DNA from: RPQJ01 sp963732415
Lineage (GTDB): Bacteria > Pseudomonadota > Gammaproteobacteria > Steroidobacterales > Steroidobacteraceae
Assembly (NCBI GenBank): GCA_963732415.1
Contig: CAVSZK010000009.1
Coordinates: 62,001-126,000 of the forward strand
Direction of reading: 5' to 3'
Length of the DNA stretch: 64,000 nt
The notes under the pieces are model-generated. The model worked only from the letters and a program-made list of their open reading frames with translations. It had not been told where the DNA came from and made no database searches. This document shows positions 1 to 9,893 of this stretch, piece by piece. Numbering within the stretch: position 1 is the stretch's first letter; every line of letters starts with the position of its first letter. The position numbers and the translations under genes are program-made.

Positions 1-2
1 AG

Positions 3-158
3 CGGGCCACCTCGGTCGCGCTGCTTACGACCGGAAAGCTGCTGTTTGGCGTGCACGCCCCATACCTGATTGCATTCCTGTGCAGCATCTCGCGGCACTG
101 CCCGAAGCTCGGCGAGAAGGAGCAGGAGGAACGGCTCTGCGCAGCCGGGATGTGCTGA
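3..158 (+). CDS. C-terminal end of an unidentified gene (partial)
   Basis: A reading frame open from the left edge of the window codes for 51 residues and stops with TGA at 156-158. Third codon positions are mostly G or C, as in the neighbouring genes, which is the main reason to think it is coding. It has a hydrophobic stretch (about residues 19-29, around HAPYLIAFLC) and then a charged tail. I do not recognise the family. It converges on the phosphatase gene, and a palindrome just after the stop separates the two. It may be a shadow frame, since only the last 156 nt are visible. Confidence 0.4.
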   Translation, partial: RATSVALLTTGKLLFGVHAPYLIAFLCSISRHCPKLGEKEQEERLCAAGMC

Positions 159-181
159 AAATAGGTGCCTGGCACCTATTT
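159..181. repeat. REP-like palindrome, copy 1
   Basis: A perfect inverted repeat: 11-nt arms AAATAGGTGCC and GGCACCTATTT around a single T at 170. It lies between two convergent genes and covers the last codons and stop of the phosphatase gene. The core GGTGCC-N-GGCACC recurs at about 11749, 27732 and 27760. It could fold as a hairpin on either strand and act as a bidirectional terminator or mRNA end stabiliser. Confidence 0.75.
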
Positions 182-976
182 ATTGACGAAGCGATCGCGC
201 AGCGCCTGCTGCGTCCGTGCGTCGAGGCCGAGGGCGTCGCTGAAATAGCCTTCGATCGACCCGTAGGTCCGCCGAACCTCGTCGTACGAGGCTTCGAGGT
301 ATTCCGGCAGCACGCTGAGTACCGGCACCAGCAGCGTCGGGTCCCCACCGCGCGCGGCAAACTCGTCGATGCGCGATTGGTACTTCGGCAGGATGAAACG
401 GTTGCTCGCCAGGAAATCCTGCATCACCTCGTCTAGCGGCACGCCGAGCAGCGTCTGCAGTGCCGCGCAGGCCCAGCCCGTGCGGTCCTTGCCAGTCGTG
501 CAGTGACAGAGCGCCGGCAAGCCCTCCTCGTCCAGCAGCCGCGCGTACAGCCTGCCCAGTCCCGCGCGCGCGCTCGGCAACTTGACGACGGATCGATAGC
601 CCTCGACGAACAGCGCGACCGCCTTGCCATTCCCGAGCGCCGCTTTCGCTACCCTGGGATGCTCGAGCAGGCGCAGCAGCTGTGCGGGGGCCGCCTGTCG
701 ATCGTCGGCCATCAGGTCGAGTTGCACGTGCGTTGCGCCGGGAATGCGTCCGTCGGGCGTCATCGCCCGCTCCGCCTCAGTCCGCAGGTCGTATACGAAC
801 TTGATGCCGAGGCCGGCGAGCGCGTCCGACTCGCCGGCTGACAACTGGCCGACGTGATCCGAGCGGTACAAAAGCCCGGGCCGCATGGTCCCGCCACCGG
901 CAACGCGGTGCCCGCCTGCGTCGCGAAAATTAGGCATCGATGCAATCCGGATGCCGAACGCGGGGCCTCTCGTCAT
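176..976 (-). CDS. Tyrosine/dual-specificity protein phosphatase-like protein
   Basis: The 266-residue protein carries the cysteine phosphatase P-loop HCTTGKDRTG at residues 158-167, with Cys159 as the expected nucleophile. An N-terminal NFRDAGG motif (residues 16-22) is typical of the bacterial tyrosine/serine phosphatase (Y_phosphatase3) family. The ATG at 976 was chosen because it overlaps the stop of the upstream pgl gene as ATGA; the open frame runs further upstream only as a shadow of pgl. It is the last gene of the glucose operon, so it may act on a phosphoprotein, phosphoinositide or sugar phosphate linked to that pathway, but nothing in the sequence shows the substrate. Its stop codon lies in a REP-like palindrome. 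Confidence 0.85.
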   Translation of the reverse strand: MTRGPAFGIRIASMPNFRDAGGHRVAGGGTMRPGLLYRSDHVGQLSAGESDALAGLGIKFVYDLRTEAERAMTPDGRIPGATHVQLDLMADDRQAAPAQLLRLLEHPRVAKAALGNGKAVALFVEGYRSVVKLPSARAGLGRLYARLLDEEGLPALCHCTTGKDRTGWACAALQTLLGVPLDEVMQDFLASNRFILPKYQSRIDEFAARGGDPTLLVPVLSVLPEYLEASYDEVRRTYGSIEGYFSDALGLDARTQQALRDRFVNK

Positions 977-1665
977 CCAGCTGTCGCCGATTGGTCCGCG
1001 AACACGAGCGCCCTGTCCTGGCAGACGCGACCGGCAGGAATCCCGCGGTCTCCATCGAGAAGCCTTCGGAGCATCGCTGCCTTCTCGGCGCCGGTGACGA
1101 CCCACAGTACACGCCGCGCCCGGTTTATTATCGGAAAAGTGAGCGTCATCCGCCGCCGTCCCTGGTAGGGCCCGGCGAGCGCAACGTCCGCGTCCATCAC
1201 ATCGAGCGAAGAGTCTCCCGGTACCAGCGATGCGGTGTGGCCATCGGACCCAAGACCAAGGAGCACGAGGTCGAGTACGGGCGGGTCCCCGGCGACGGCC
1301 GTCAACGACGCGGAGTATCCGCGCGCCGCGGCATCCAGGTCCGGCGCTGTCACGGGCATTGCATGGACCTGTCCGCGCGCCAGTGCAGCCTTTGCCAGCA
1401 ACGACTCGTACAACTGCGTCAGGTTGCGATCGGCGTCGCCGTCCGGCGCGACTCGTTCGTCCACCTGCCACAGGTGCACGCCGGCCCACGGCACGTCCCG
1501 GCCGGCGAGCGAACGCAGCATGAGCCACGGGGTCCTGCCGCCGCTCACCGCCAACGTAAATACGCCCCGAGCAGCGACCGCCGCCCTGGCCTCGGCCGCG
1601 ATGAAGTCGGCCGCCGCCTCGGCGACTTCCGCTGCAGTCTGCAAAACCTCCACCCTCGCCGTCAT
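973..1665 (-). CDS. pgl: 6-phosphogluconolactonase
   Basis: A 230-residue DevB/SOL-type lactonase hydrolysing 6-phosphogluconolactone to 6-phosphogluconate, step two of the oxidative pentose phosphate pathway. Visible signatures are SGGRTP at residues 41-46, the DER motif at 69-71 and a GLGSDGHTASL motif in the second half, all typical of this family. Length is normal. The start ATG at 1665 overlaps the zwf stop by 4 nt (ATGA) and its own stop overlaps the phosphatase start by 4 nt, so translation is probably coupled. The protein is cytoplasmic, with no signal peptide. Confidence 0.95.
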   Translation of the reverse strand: MTARVEVLQTAAEVAEAAADFIAAEARAAVAARGVFTLAVSGGRTPWLMLRSLAGRDVPWAGVHLWQVDERVAPDGDADRNLTQLYESLLAKAALARGQVHAMPVTAPDLDAAARGYSASLTAVAGDPPVLDLVLLGLGSDGHTASLVPGDSSLDVMDADVALAGPYQGRRRMTLTFPIINRARRVLWVVTGAEKAAMLRRLLDGDRGIPAGRVCQDRALVFADQSATAG

Positions 1666-3095
1666 GCCGGTCTTGCAACGCGTGGCACGGGATTCACCCA
1701 ACCGCCCGGCGGCATCACCGCCGTGGCCTCGAGCGGCCCCCAGGACCCCGGCCGGTATTCGTGAATGGGCGTGCCACTTCTCAATACCGGGTCCACGATG
1801 CGCCACGCCTCCTCGACGTAATCCTCGCGCGCAAAAAGCGTCTGGTCGCCTGCCATCGCGTCGGTTAGCACGCGCTCGTATGCTTCCATCTCGCCTGCCG
1901 CCGGCCTGCGGCTGAGCATCATTTCGGCCTGCTCGCCGATCATGCGGTCCTCGGGGTCCATCACCGTAAGTCCGAATGCCGCCTCCACCTCGGGACTGAC
2001 ACGGAACCGGAGGTAATTCGGAACGGGATCGCAACCCGGAAATACTTTCGGCAGCCGCCGCAGTCGCACCGTGAGTTCGGTGCACGTGACCGGCAGGTTC
2101 TTGCCGGCGCGGATGAAGAACGGCACCCCCTGCCAGCGCCAGGAATTCACGTGCAGCCGCAATGCAGCGAACGTCTCGACCTGGGAATCCTTCACGACGC
2201 CCGGCTCGTCGAGATAGCCGCGGAACTGCCCGCGCACCAGTTCCGTCGCACTGACGGGCTCGACGGCTTTCAGGAACTTGACCTTCTCGTCACGTATCGA
2301 CTCGCTGTCGATGCGCGCCGGCGGTTCCATCGCGAGGTTGGCGAGCACTTGAAACAGGTGGTTCTGGATCACGTCGCGGATCGTGCCGGTCTGGTCGTAG
2401 AACGCACCCCGGCCCTGCACTCCGAAATCCTCGGCCATCGTGATCTGGACGCTCTCGACGTGGTCACGGCTCAGGAACGACTCGACCAGCGCGTTGGTGA
2501 AGCGCGAGAACAACATGTTGTGCACCGGCCGCTTGCCGAGGTAGTGATCGATGCGGAATATGGATCGTTCGTCGAACCTTGCGAACAGGATCCGGTTCAA
2601 CGCCCGTGCCGATGCCAGGTCGGTGCCGAACGGCTTCTCGACGATGACACGGGCTCCCCTGGCGCAGCTTGAGGCGGCCAGCTTCTCGACGACCGGGCCG
2701 AACAGGACCGGCGGGATGGCGAGGTAATGCGCCGGCCGGCGGGCCCCGCCGAGCGCCACACGCAACGCATCGAAGGTCGCGCTGTTGTCGTAGTTACCGT
2801 TGACGTATTGCAGCAGTCCGCACAATTTCGCGAACGCCGCGTCGTCGACGCCGCCATGCTGCTCGAGGCTGTCGCGCGCGTGGACGCGAAACTGCCCGAG
2901 CGTCCAACCGGCCCTGGCCACTCCTATCACCGGGACATCAAGGTTGCCTCGCTTCACCATCGCCTGCAGCGCCGGGAAGATCTTCTTGTGGGCGAGGTCA
3001 CCGGTGGCGCCGAAGAACACCAGCGCGTCTGAAGTCGATTCCTTGATGGGAATTGCGGCCCCGCCGCCCCAGTCACTATCCGACGGGCTTCTCAT
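1662..3095 (-). CDS. zwf: Glucose-6-phosphate 1-dehydrogenase
   Basis: A 477-residue enzyme oxidising glucose 6-phosphate to the lactone with reduction of NAD(P). The coenzyme motif GATGDLAHKK is at residues 29-38, EKPFG at 153-157 and the substrate-binding signature RIDHYLGK at 181-188. The usual Glu after this signature (GKE) is Arg-Pro here, a small deviation from the commonest form. Length fits the family. The chosen ATG at 3095 overlaps the end of gnd by 20 nt; an in-frame ATG 63 nt further upstream would lie deeper inside gnd. Flanked by gnd and pgl in the same operon. Confidence 0.95.
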   Translation of the reverse strand: MRSPSDSDWGGGAAIPIKESTSDALVFFGATGDLAHKKIFPALQAMVKRGNLDVPVIGVARAGWTLGQFRVHARDSLEQHGGVDDAAFAKLCGLLQYVNGNYDNSATFDALRVALGGARRPAHYLAIPPVLFGPVVEKLAASSCARGARVIVEKPFGTDLASARALNRILFARFDERSIFRIDHYLGKRPVHNMLFSRFTNALVESFLSRDHVESVQITMAEDFGVQGRGAFYDQTGTIRDVIQNHLFQVLANLAMEPPARIDSESIRDEKVKFLKAVEPVSATELVRGQFRGYLDEPGVVKDSQVETFAALRLHVNSWRWQGVPFFIRAGKNLPVTCTELTVRLRRLPKVFPGCDPVPNYLRFRVSPEVEAAFGLTVMDPEDRMIGEQAEMMLSRRPAAGEMEAYERVLTDAMAGDQTLFAREDYVEEAWRIVDPVLRSGTPIHEYRPGSWGPLEATAVMPPGGWVNPVPRVARPA

Positions 3096-4091
3096 GGTGC
3101 CCTCCGAACTGGTAGCGCATCGCCGACAACAGTCGGTTCTGGAAATCCGCCTCGCCACGTGAACCGAACCGCTCGTAGAGCGCCGTCGTGAGAACCGGGG
3201 CAGGCACGGCTTCGTCGATGGCCGCCTTGATCGTCCAGCGACCCTCGCCCGAATCCGAAACGCGGCCGGCGAATTTCGCCAGCGCAGGATCCTCGATCAG
3301 CGACCTTGCCGTGAGATCCAGCAGCCAGGAAGCGATCACGCTGCCGCGCCGCCACACTTCGGCGATGTCCGGCAGGTTCATGTCGTACTGGTAGTGCCCG
3401 GGATCCCGCAGCGGCGTCGTCTCTGCGTCCACCTCGTGCGTTCGCTTGCCGACATTCGCCGCGGCGAGGATGCCGAATCCTTCCGCGTATGCCGCCATGA
3501 CCCCGTACTCGATGCCGTTGTGGACCATCTTGACGAAATGCCCAGCGCCGTTCGGGCCGCAGTGCAGGTAGCCCTGCTCGGACGTACCGCCCGCCTTCTC
3601 CCGCCCCGGCGTACGCTCGATGTCGCCCGCGCCGGGTGCAAGCGTCGCGAAGACGGGATCGAGGTGTTCCACCACCCCCGGCTCGCCGCCAATCATCATG
3701 CAGTAGCCGCGCTCCAACCCCCACACGCCGCCACTCGTGCCCACGTCCACGTAGTGGATCCCGCGCTCAGCCAGTTCTTTCGCGCGGCGAAGGTCGTCCA
3801 CGTAATACGAGTTGCCCCCGTCGATGAGGATGTCGTCCCGATCAAGCAGCGGCACGACTTGAGCCACAGTACTGTCCACCGCCGCGGCCGGGACCATCAG
3901 CCAGATCGCCCGCGGCCGGTCGAGTTTCTCAACCAGGTCGGCCAGCGACGTCGCACCGGTGGCCTGCTCCGCGACAAGTTCGGCCACGGCCTTCGGGGAC
4001 ACGTCGTATGCCACGCAGTGGTGGCCGTTCCTCAGCAGGCGCCGGACCATGTTTGCGCCCATCCTTCCAAGTCCGACCATGCCGAGCTGCA

Positions 4092-4092
<1 letters not shown>
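3076..4092 (-). CDS. gnd: 6-phosphogluconate dehydrogenase, decarboxylating (short form)
   Basis: The enzyme makes ribulose 5-phosphate, CO2 and NAD(P)H from 6-phosphogluconate. The N-terminal Rossmann motif GLGRMG is at residues 7-12, and the catalytic region reads GHFVKMVHNGIEYG. With 338 residues it belongs to the short (YqeC/GndA-like) group, not the 470-residue E. coli type. The family commonly sits next to zwf, as here. Its start and the pgi stop share 1 nt (TGATG), and its end overlaps zwf. Confidence 0.93.
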
Positions 4093-5718
<1,626 letters not shown>

Positions 5719-5726
<8 letters not shown>

Positions 5727-6429
5727 GTCGTTTGTCCTTCACAGTAGGTTTCCCGGTCCGCTGCAGTCGCCGTCGCCCGATCCCGGGTTCCCAGACCCGG
5801 AAGCCGCCCGTGAATGCATTGGCATTGTCGCCTTCCCGGCAGCCTGGCGGCAGCTTCTTGAGTTCCTTCGCGTTGCCGCCGCCAATCACGATGTCGTCCG
5901 GATGCAGCGCCGCCGTGAAGCGCTCGACGATGAACGCGACGTGCTTGCGCCATTTCTTCCTGCCCAGTCGCTGGAGCCCGCGCAGGCCCAGGTAGTCCTC
6001 GATGGTGCCCGTCCTGTACGAAAGGTGCGCGAGCTCCATCGGGACCACGTGGCCGTCCACGACCAGGGCCGATCCCAGTCCCGTGCCGAGGCCAAGGAAC
6101 AGCATCGTGCCGTTCACGTAGCTACCAAGCGCCTGCATGGCGGCATCGTTCACTACCTTGACTGGTCGGCGGAAGGCTTGCTGGAAATCAAACCCGATCC
6201 AGCCTGGAGACAGGTTGTACGGCTCCGCGGAGATCCGGCCCTTGAGGACCAGTCCCGGGTAACCGACCGAAACGACGTCGTAGTTCCAGCCCTTCGCCAG
6301 TTTTCTTACACCGCTCACCATCGCGCGCGGGGTCAGCGTCGGGCCGGATGCGAACCTGCGGCGCTGGTCCTGCCCGGTCGCCAGTATCTTTACGTGCGTC
6401 CCTCCGATGTCGACGACCAGTATGTTCAC
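5719..6429 (-). CDS. ppgK: ROK-family polyphosphate glucokinase-like protein
   Basis: A 236-residue ROK kinase. The phosphate-binding motif VDIGGTHVK is at residues 6-14, a GLGTGLGSALVVDG loop is central, and the compact length fits PpgK-type enzymes better than larger ATP-dependent ROK glucokinases. The predicted reaction is phosphorylation of glucose with polyphosphate (possibly also ATP) to glucose 6-phosphate, the entry point for the downstream operon genes. The start is GTG at 6429, overlapping the glucosidase stop as GTGA; no ATG fits the family N terminus. Polyphosphate specificity is inferred from family resemblance only. Confidence 0.85.
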
Positions 6430-9101
6430 GACGCCGGCCTCCCCGCGCCGACCCTGCGTCGTCGCTCCGCCACCATAGCGCCTGCAAGCGCGGTCCAACC
6501 CGTCTGGTGCGAGGCGCCAAGTCCTTCACCCGAGTCGCCGTTGAAGTACTCGTGGAAAAGCACGCTGTCGCCCCAGCGCCCTTCCTGCGGGTATTTCCCG
6601 CCCTCGCCCTGTGCCGGACGCCTGCCCTCTGCATCCCGGACAAGGAGCGACAGCAGCCTCCGCTCCAGCTCGTCGGCGACCGCGGAAAGATCGGCCTGGA
6701 CCCCGGATCCGGTCGGCAGCTCCACGGTGAATTGCTCGCCGAGGCATTCGCCCAGGTGACGCAGAGATTCCAGCGCAAGGTAATTGAGCGGGAACCATAC
6801 CGGCCCGCGCCAGTTGGAGTTGCCGCCGAAGAGCCCACTGGCGGACTCCGCCGGTTCATAGTCCAGGCGTGCCTCGCCGCCCTGTAGTTGCACGGTGAGC
6901 GGATGCTCAAGGTGGAATCGCGACAGCGAACGCAGGCCGAACGGCGACAGGAACTCCTGCTCGTCGAGCATGCGGGCCAGCACCCGGCGAAGTCGCGGCG
7001 CATCGACCAGCGATATCAGTTCCGGGCGTTCATCGTGCGGAAAATAGTGCAGGAACTTCGCCAGCCATGGCTTGTGCTCGATGAACCACGCCGCACGCGC
7101 CCGGAAGTCCGGCAACTTCTCCCACAGTGCTGCATCGAGCTTCACCGCCGCGAACATCGGCAACAGGCCCACCATCGAGCGCGCGCGCACCGGGACGATT
7201 CCTCCATCTGGCGTACGGATCCGGTCGTAGTAGAAACCGTCCTGCTCGTCCCACATGCCAGTCATTGCCGAGGCGATCGACGCGAAGTGCTCGAAGAACT
7301 TGAGCGCGACGTCCTCATAGGCCCGGTCCTGGTTCGCGAGCCTGAGGGCGATCTCGAGCATGTTCAGGCAGTACTTCGCCATCCAGGCCGTGCCGTCGGA
7401 CTGCTCGAGCACGCAACCGCCCGGCAGTGGCGTGGATCGGTCGAATGCGCCGATGTTGTCCAACCCGAGGAAGCCACCTTCGAAGACGTTGTCTCCGAGC
7501 GCGTCCTTGCGATTGACCCACCAGGTGAAGTTGATCAGCAGCTTCTGGAAAGCGCGCTCGAGGAAGTTGAAATCCTGGCCGCCGTCGATCGCGAACACCT
7601 TGAGGACAGCCCAGGCATGCACCGGCGGGTTGACGTCGCCGAAGTTCCACTCGTAGGCCGGCAGCTGCCCGTTAGGATGCATGTACCACTCGCGGCACAT
7701 CAGCAGCAGCTGGTGCTTGGCGGCGGCGGGATCCGTATATGCGAGGACCACGCAGTGAAATGCGAGGTCCCAGGCTGCGTACCATGGATATTCCCACTTG
7801 TCCGGCATCGCGATGATGTCGTGATTGTCGAGGTGCCGCCAGCCGGCGTTACGCCCCGACAAGCGAGCCTGCGGCGGCTTGACCTGGTCGCCTTCGAGCC
7901 AGCGCTCGACGTTGTAGTGATAGAACTGCTGGCTCCAGACCATGCCGGAGAATGCCTTCCGCATCACGGCCGCCTCGTCGTCGGTCGCGGCGGCCGGACG
8001 CAAGCGCGCGTAGAACTCGTCGGCCTCGCGCTCCCGGTCCGACATCGTTCGCTCGAACTCCGTACCGAGGCCGCTGCCTGCCTCGCCATCGTCGCGCGCG
8101 AGGCGCAGCCGGAACTCGACGGTCGCGCCGGCGGCAATGGTCGCGCGGTAATGGCAGGACATCTTGGTGCCGCGGCGCTCGGGATTCACGGTCTGCGCAC
8201 CGCCGACCACGTGGTCGTTGATGCCGTCCTTCGGATACGGACTTGGCGCCGGCACGCCGAAAACCCGCACGGAGTTCGTCTCGTTTTCGCAGAACAGCAG
8301 CTCCGGCGATTCTCCGTCCGGTCCCGGCCCCGCGATGAGGCGCCAGCGACCTGCCTCGGCTCCGGCAGCAATGGCCGCGGCCTGGCCCGGGACCGCGAAT
8401 TCACCCACTCGGATCTCCGGTCGCGGCACGTCGCCACCCCATGACCACCGGTTGCGAAACCACAGCGTCGGCAGAACGTGCAGTTCCGCCGGCACGGGTC
8501 CCGCGTTCGTTATGCGCAGCCGCAGGCAGACATCGGTCGGCGATTCCTTGGCATAGTCGGCCTCTATGATCCAGTAGCGACCGTCGTCAAAAATCCCGGT
8601 GTCAGCGATTTCAAACTCGCGCTCCGAGCGTCCACGGCGCGCGTTCTCCTCGACGAGGCGCGCATACGGAAACTCCGCCTGTGGGTAGTGATAACGCCAG
8701 CGCAGCCACGAGGCGGTCGGCGTTGCATCCACGTACCACCAGCATTCCTTGGCGTCCTCGCCGTGGTTTCCCTCGTGCCCGGACAGCCCGAATATGCGCT
8801 CTTTCAGGAAAGGGTCGCGCCCGTTCCAGAACGCGAGCGCGAAACACAGGTGCTGGTTGATGTCGCAGAGGCCAGCGAGGCCATCTTCGCTCCAGCGATA
8901 GGCGCGCGAGCGCGCATGCTCGTGCGGAAACGAGAGCCACGGATCGCCGTCCGCGCTGTAGTCCTCGCGCACCGTGCCCCAGGAACGCTCGCTCAGCCAG
9001 GGCCCGATAGCCTTCCAGTCGCCCGGTCGCCCCGCCGGCGCTGAGTCGATGCGCGCCTGTTCGGCGCACGCACTGCAGCCCTCATCGCTTTTCGTTGGCA
9101 T
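6426..9101 (-). CDS. GH63/MGH1-like glucosidase
   Basis: An 891-residue protein of the GH63-like (alpha/alpha)6-barrel family, often annotated as glucosidase. Recognisable segments are WEYPWYAAWDLAFH, which holds the Asp expected to be the general acid, and NWRGPVWFPLNYLALESL near the C-terminal third. No signal peptide is visible, so it should act in the cytoplasm on an alpha-linked glucoside or glucosyl compound. It is the first gene of the operon and overlaps ppgK by 4 nt, which suggests that it releases glucose for the kinase. The substrate (trehalose-like, glucosylglycerate, maltodextrin or other) cannot be read from the sequence. The 255-nt gap upstream is shared with a divergent gene and presumably holds the operon promoter. 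Confidence 0.85.
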   Translation of the reverse strand: MPTKSDEGCSACAEQARIDSAPAGRPGDWKAIGPWLSERSWGTVREDYSADGDPWLSFPHEHARSRAYRWSEDGLAGLCDINQHLCFALAFWNGRDPFLKERIFGLSGHEGNHGEDAKECWWYVDATPTASWLRWRYHYPQAEFPYARLVEENARRGRSEREFEIADTGIFDDGRYWIIEADYAKESPTDVCLRLRITNAGPVPAELHVLPTLWFRNRWSWGGDVPRPEIRVGEFAVPGQAAAIAAGAEAGRWRLIAGPGPDGESPELLFCENETNSVRVFGVPAPSPYPKDGINDHVVGGAQTVNPERRGTKMSCHYRATIAAGATVEFRLRLARDDGEAGSGLGTEFERTMSDREREADEFYARLRPAAATDDEAAVMRKAFSGMVWSQQFYHYNVERWLEGDQVKPPQARLSGRNAGWRHLDNHDIIAMPDKWEYPWYAAWDLAFHCVVLAYTDPAAAKHQLLLMCREWYMHPNGQLPAYEWNFGDVNPPVHAWAVLKVFAIDGGQDFNFLERAFQKLLINFTWWVNRKDALGDNVFEGGFLGLDNIGAFDRSTPLPGGCVLEQSDGTAWMAKYCLNMLEIALRLANQDRAYEDVALKFFEHFASIASAMTGMWDEQDGFYYDRIRTPDGGIVPVRARSMVGLLPMFAAVKLDAALWEKLPDFRARAAWFIEHKPWLAKFLHYFPHDERPELISLVDAPRLRRVLARMLDEQEFLSPFGLRSLSRFHLEHPLTVQLQGGEARLDYEPAESASGLFGGNSNWRGPVWFPLNYLALESLRHLGECLGEQFTVELPTGSGVQADLSAVADELERRLLSLLVRDAEGRRPAQGEGGKYPQEGRWGDSVLFHEYFNGDSGEGLGASHQTGWTALAGAMVAERRRRVGAGRPAS

Positions 9102-9356
9102 CGAATATCATCGACCAGAAACAGTTCGAGAGGTGGCTAGTGTGGCCACAGGATACCGGCAGGTAAACAATTTGCCCGGCGGGCAGGCGCACGCGAAGTC
9201 ATCCGCGGTCGACGCCGTGCAGCTTCAGTATGATACTCGTGCTGGATGCACGCGGATGGGCGTCACTGCCCGCAGCGACTGCGACTCGATGCCGGTCGAG
9301 AATTCCGACCAGCAACACCATTGGAATGCTGCAGTTCCAGACAGGAGATGCACGAA

Positions 9357-9893
9357 ATGAGCCGCCATGCCCTTGCCGCTTCGATCGCCCTGCTCCTGCC
9401 CGTGGCCGCGCCGGCGGAGGTGATGCAGTCGTCTCCGGACGGCGCCGTCATCGAGCACCGCTTCACGATCGCGGCTGCGCCCGCGGATGCGTGGCGCACG
9501 CTGGTTCACCCGGAACTGTGGTGGCCCTCGGGTCACACGTGGTCGGGCGACCGCGGCAACCTCAGGCTCGAGGCCCAGGCCGGAGGATGCTTCTGCGAGA
9601 ACTGGGGCGAGTCCAGCGCCGAGCACGGACGCATCGTGATGTCGCTGCCGAGCAAACTGCTCCGGATTCGCGGGGCGCTGGGTCCGCTGCAGGACATGGC
9701 AGTCACCGGCGTACTGACGATTCAACTCAAGCCGACTGGCTCGGGTGGCACCGAGGCGACGGTGACCTATCGCATCAGCGGTGACGCCTCGCACAAGCTC
9801 GACACCTTCATCCCGGTCGTGGACCAGGTCATCGGCCAGCAGTTCGGCGCCTTCGCGGCCTTTGCGTCGGCGCCGTCTAAGCCTGCGCCTTGA
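9357..9893 (+). CDS. Exported SRPBCC (START-like) domain protein
   Basis: A 178-residue protein with a short signal peptide (MSRHALAASIALLLPVAAPA) followed by a helix-grip SRPBCC fold typical of polyketide cyclase/AHSA1-like ligand binders (HRFTIAAAPADAWRTLVHPELWW start, C-terminal long helix). ATG 9357 is preferred because AGGAG at 9343-9347 lies 9 nt upstream; an in-frame ATG at 9348 is too close to it. The role is unknown; the family binds hydrophobic ligands. The 3' end overlaps the convergent DUF885 gene by 17 nt. Confidence 0.75.
   Translation: MSRHALAASIALLLPVAAPAEVMQSSPDGAVIEHRFTIAAAPADAWRTLVHPELWWPSGHTWSGDRGNLRLEAQAGGCFCENWGESSAEHGRIVMSLPSKLLRIRGALGPLQDMAVTGVLTIQLKPTGSGGTEATVTYRISGDASHKLDTFIPVVDQVIGQQFGAFAAFASAPSKPAP

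Noticed and set aside
6888..8444. Long + strand frame (518 codons) inside the GH63-like gene
   Set aside because: It is a high-GC shadow; the minus strand has recognisable GH63 motifs and correct operon overlaps.
9102..9356. 255-nt intergenic gap examined for small RNA or extra gene
   Set aside because: No convincing frame, hairpin or repeat was seen beyond likely promoter space.
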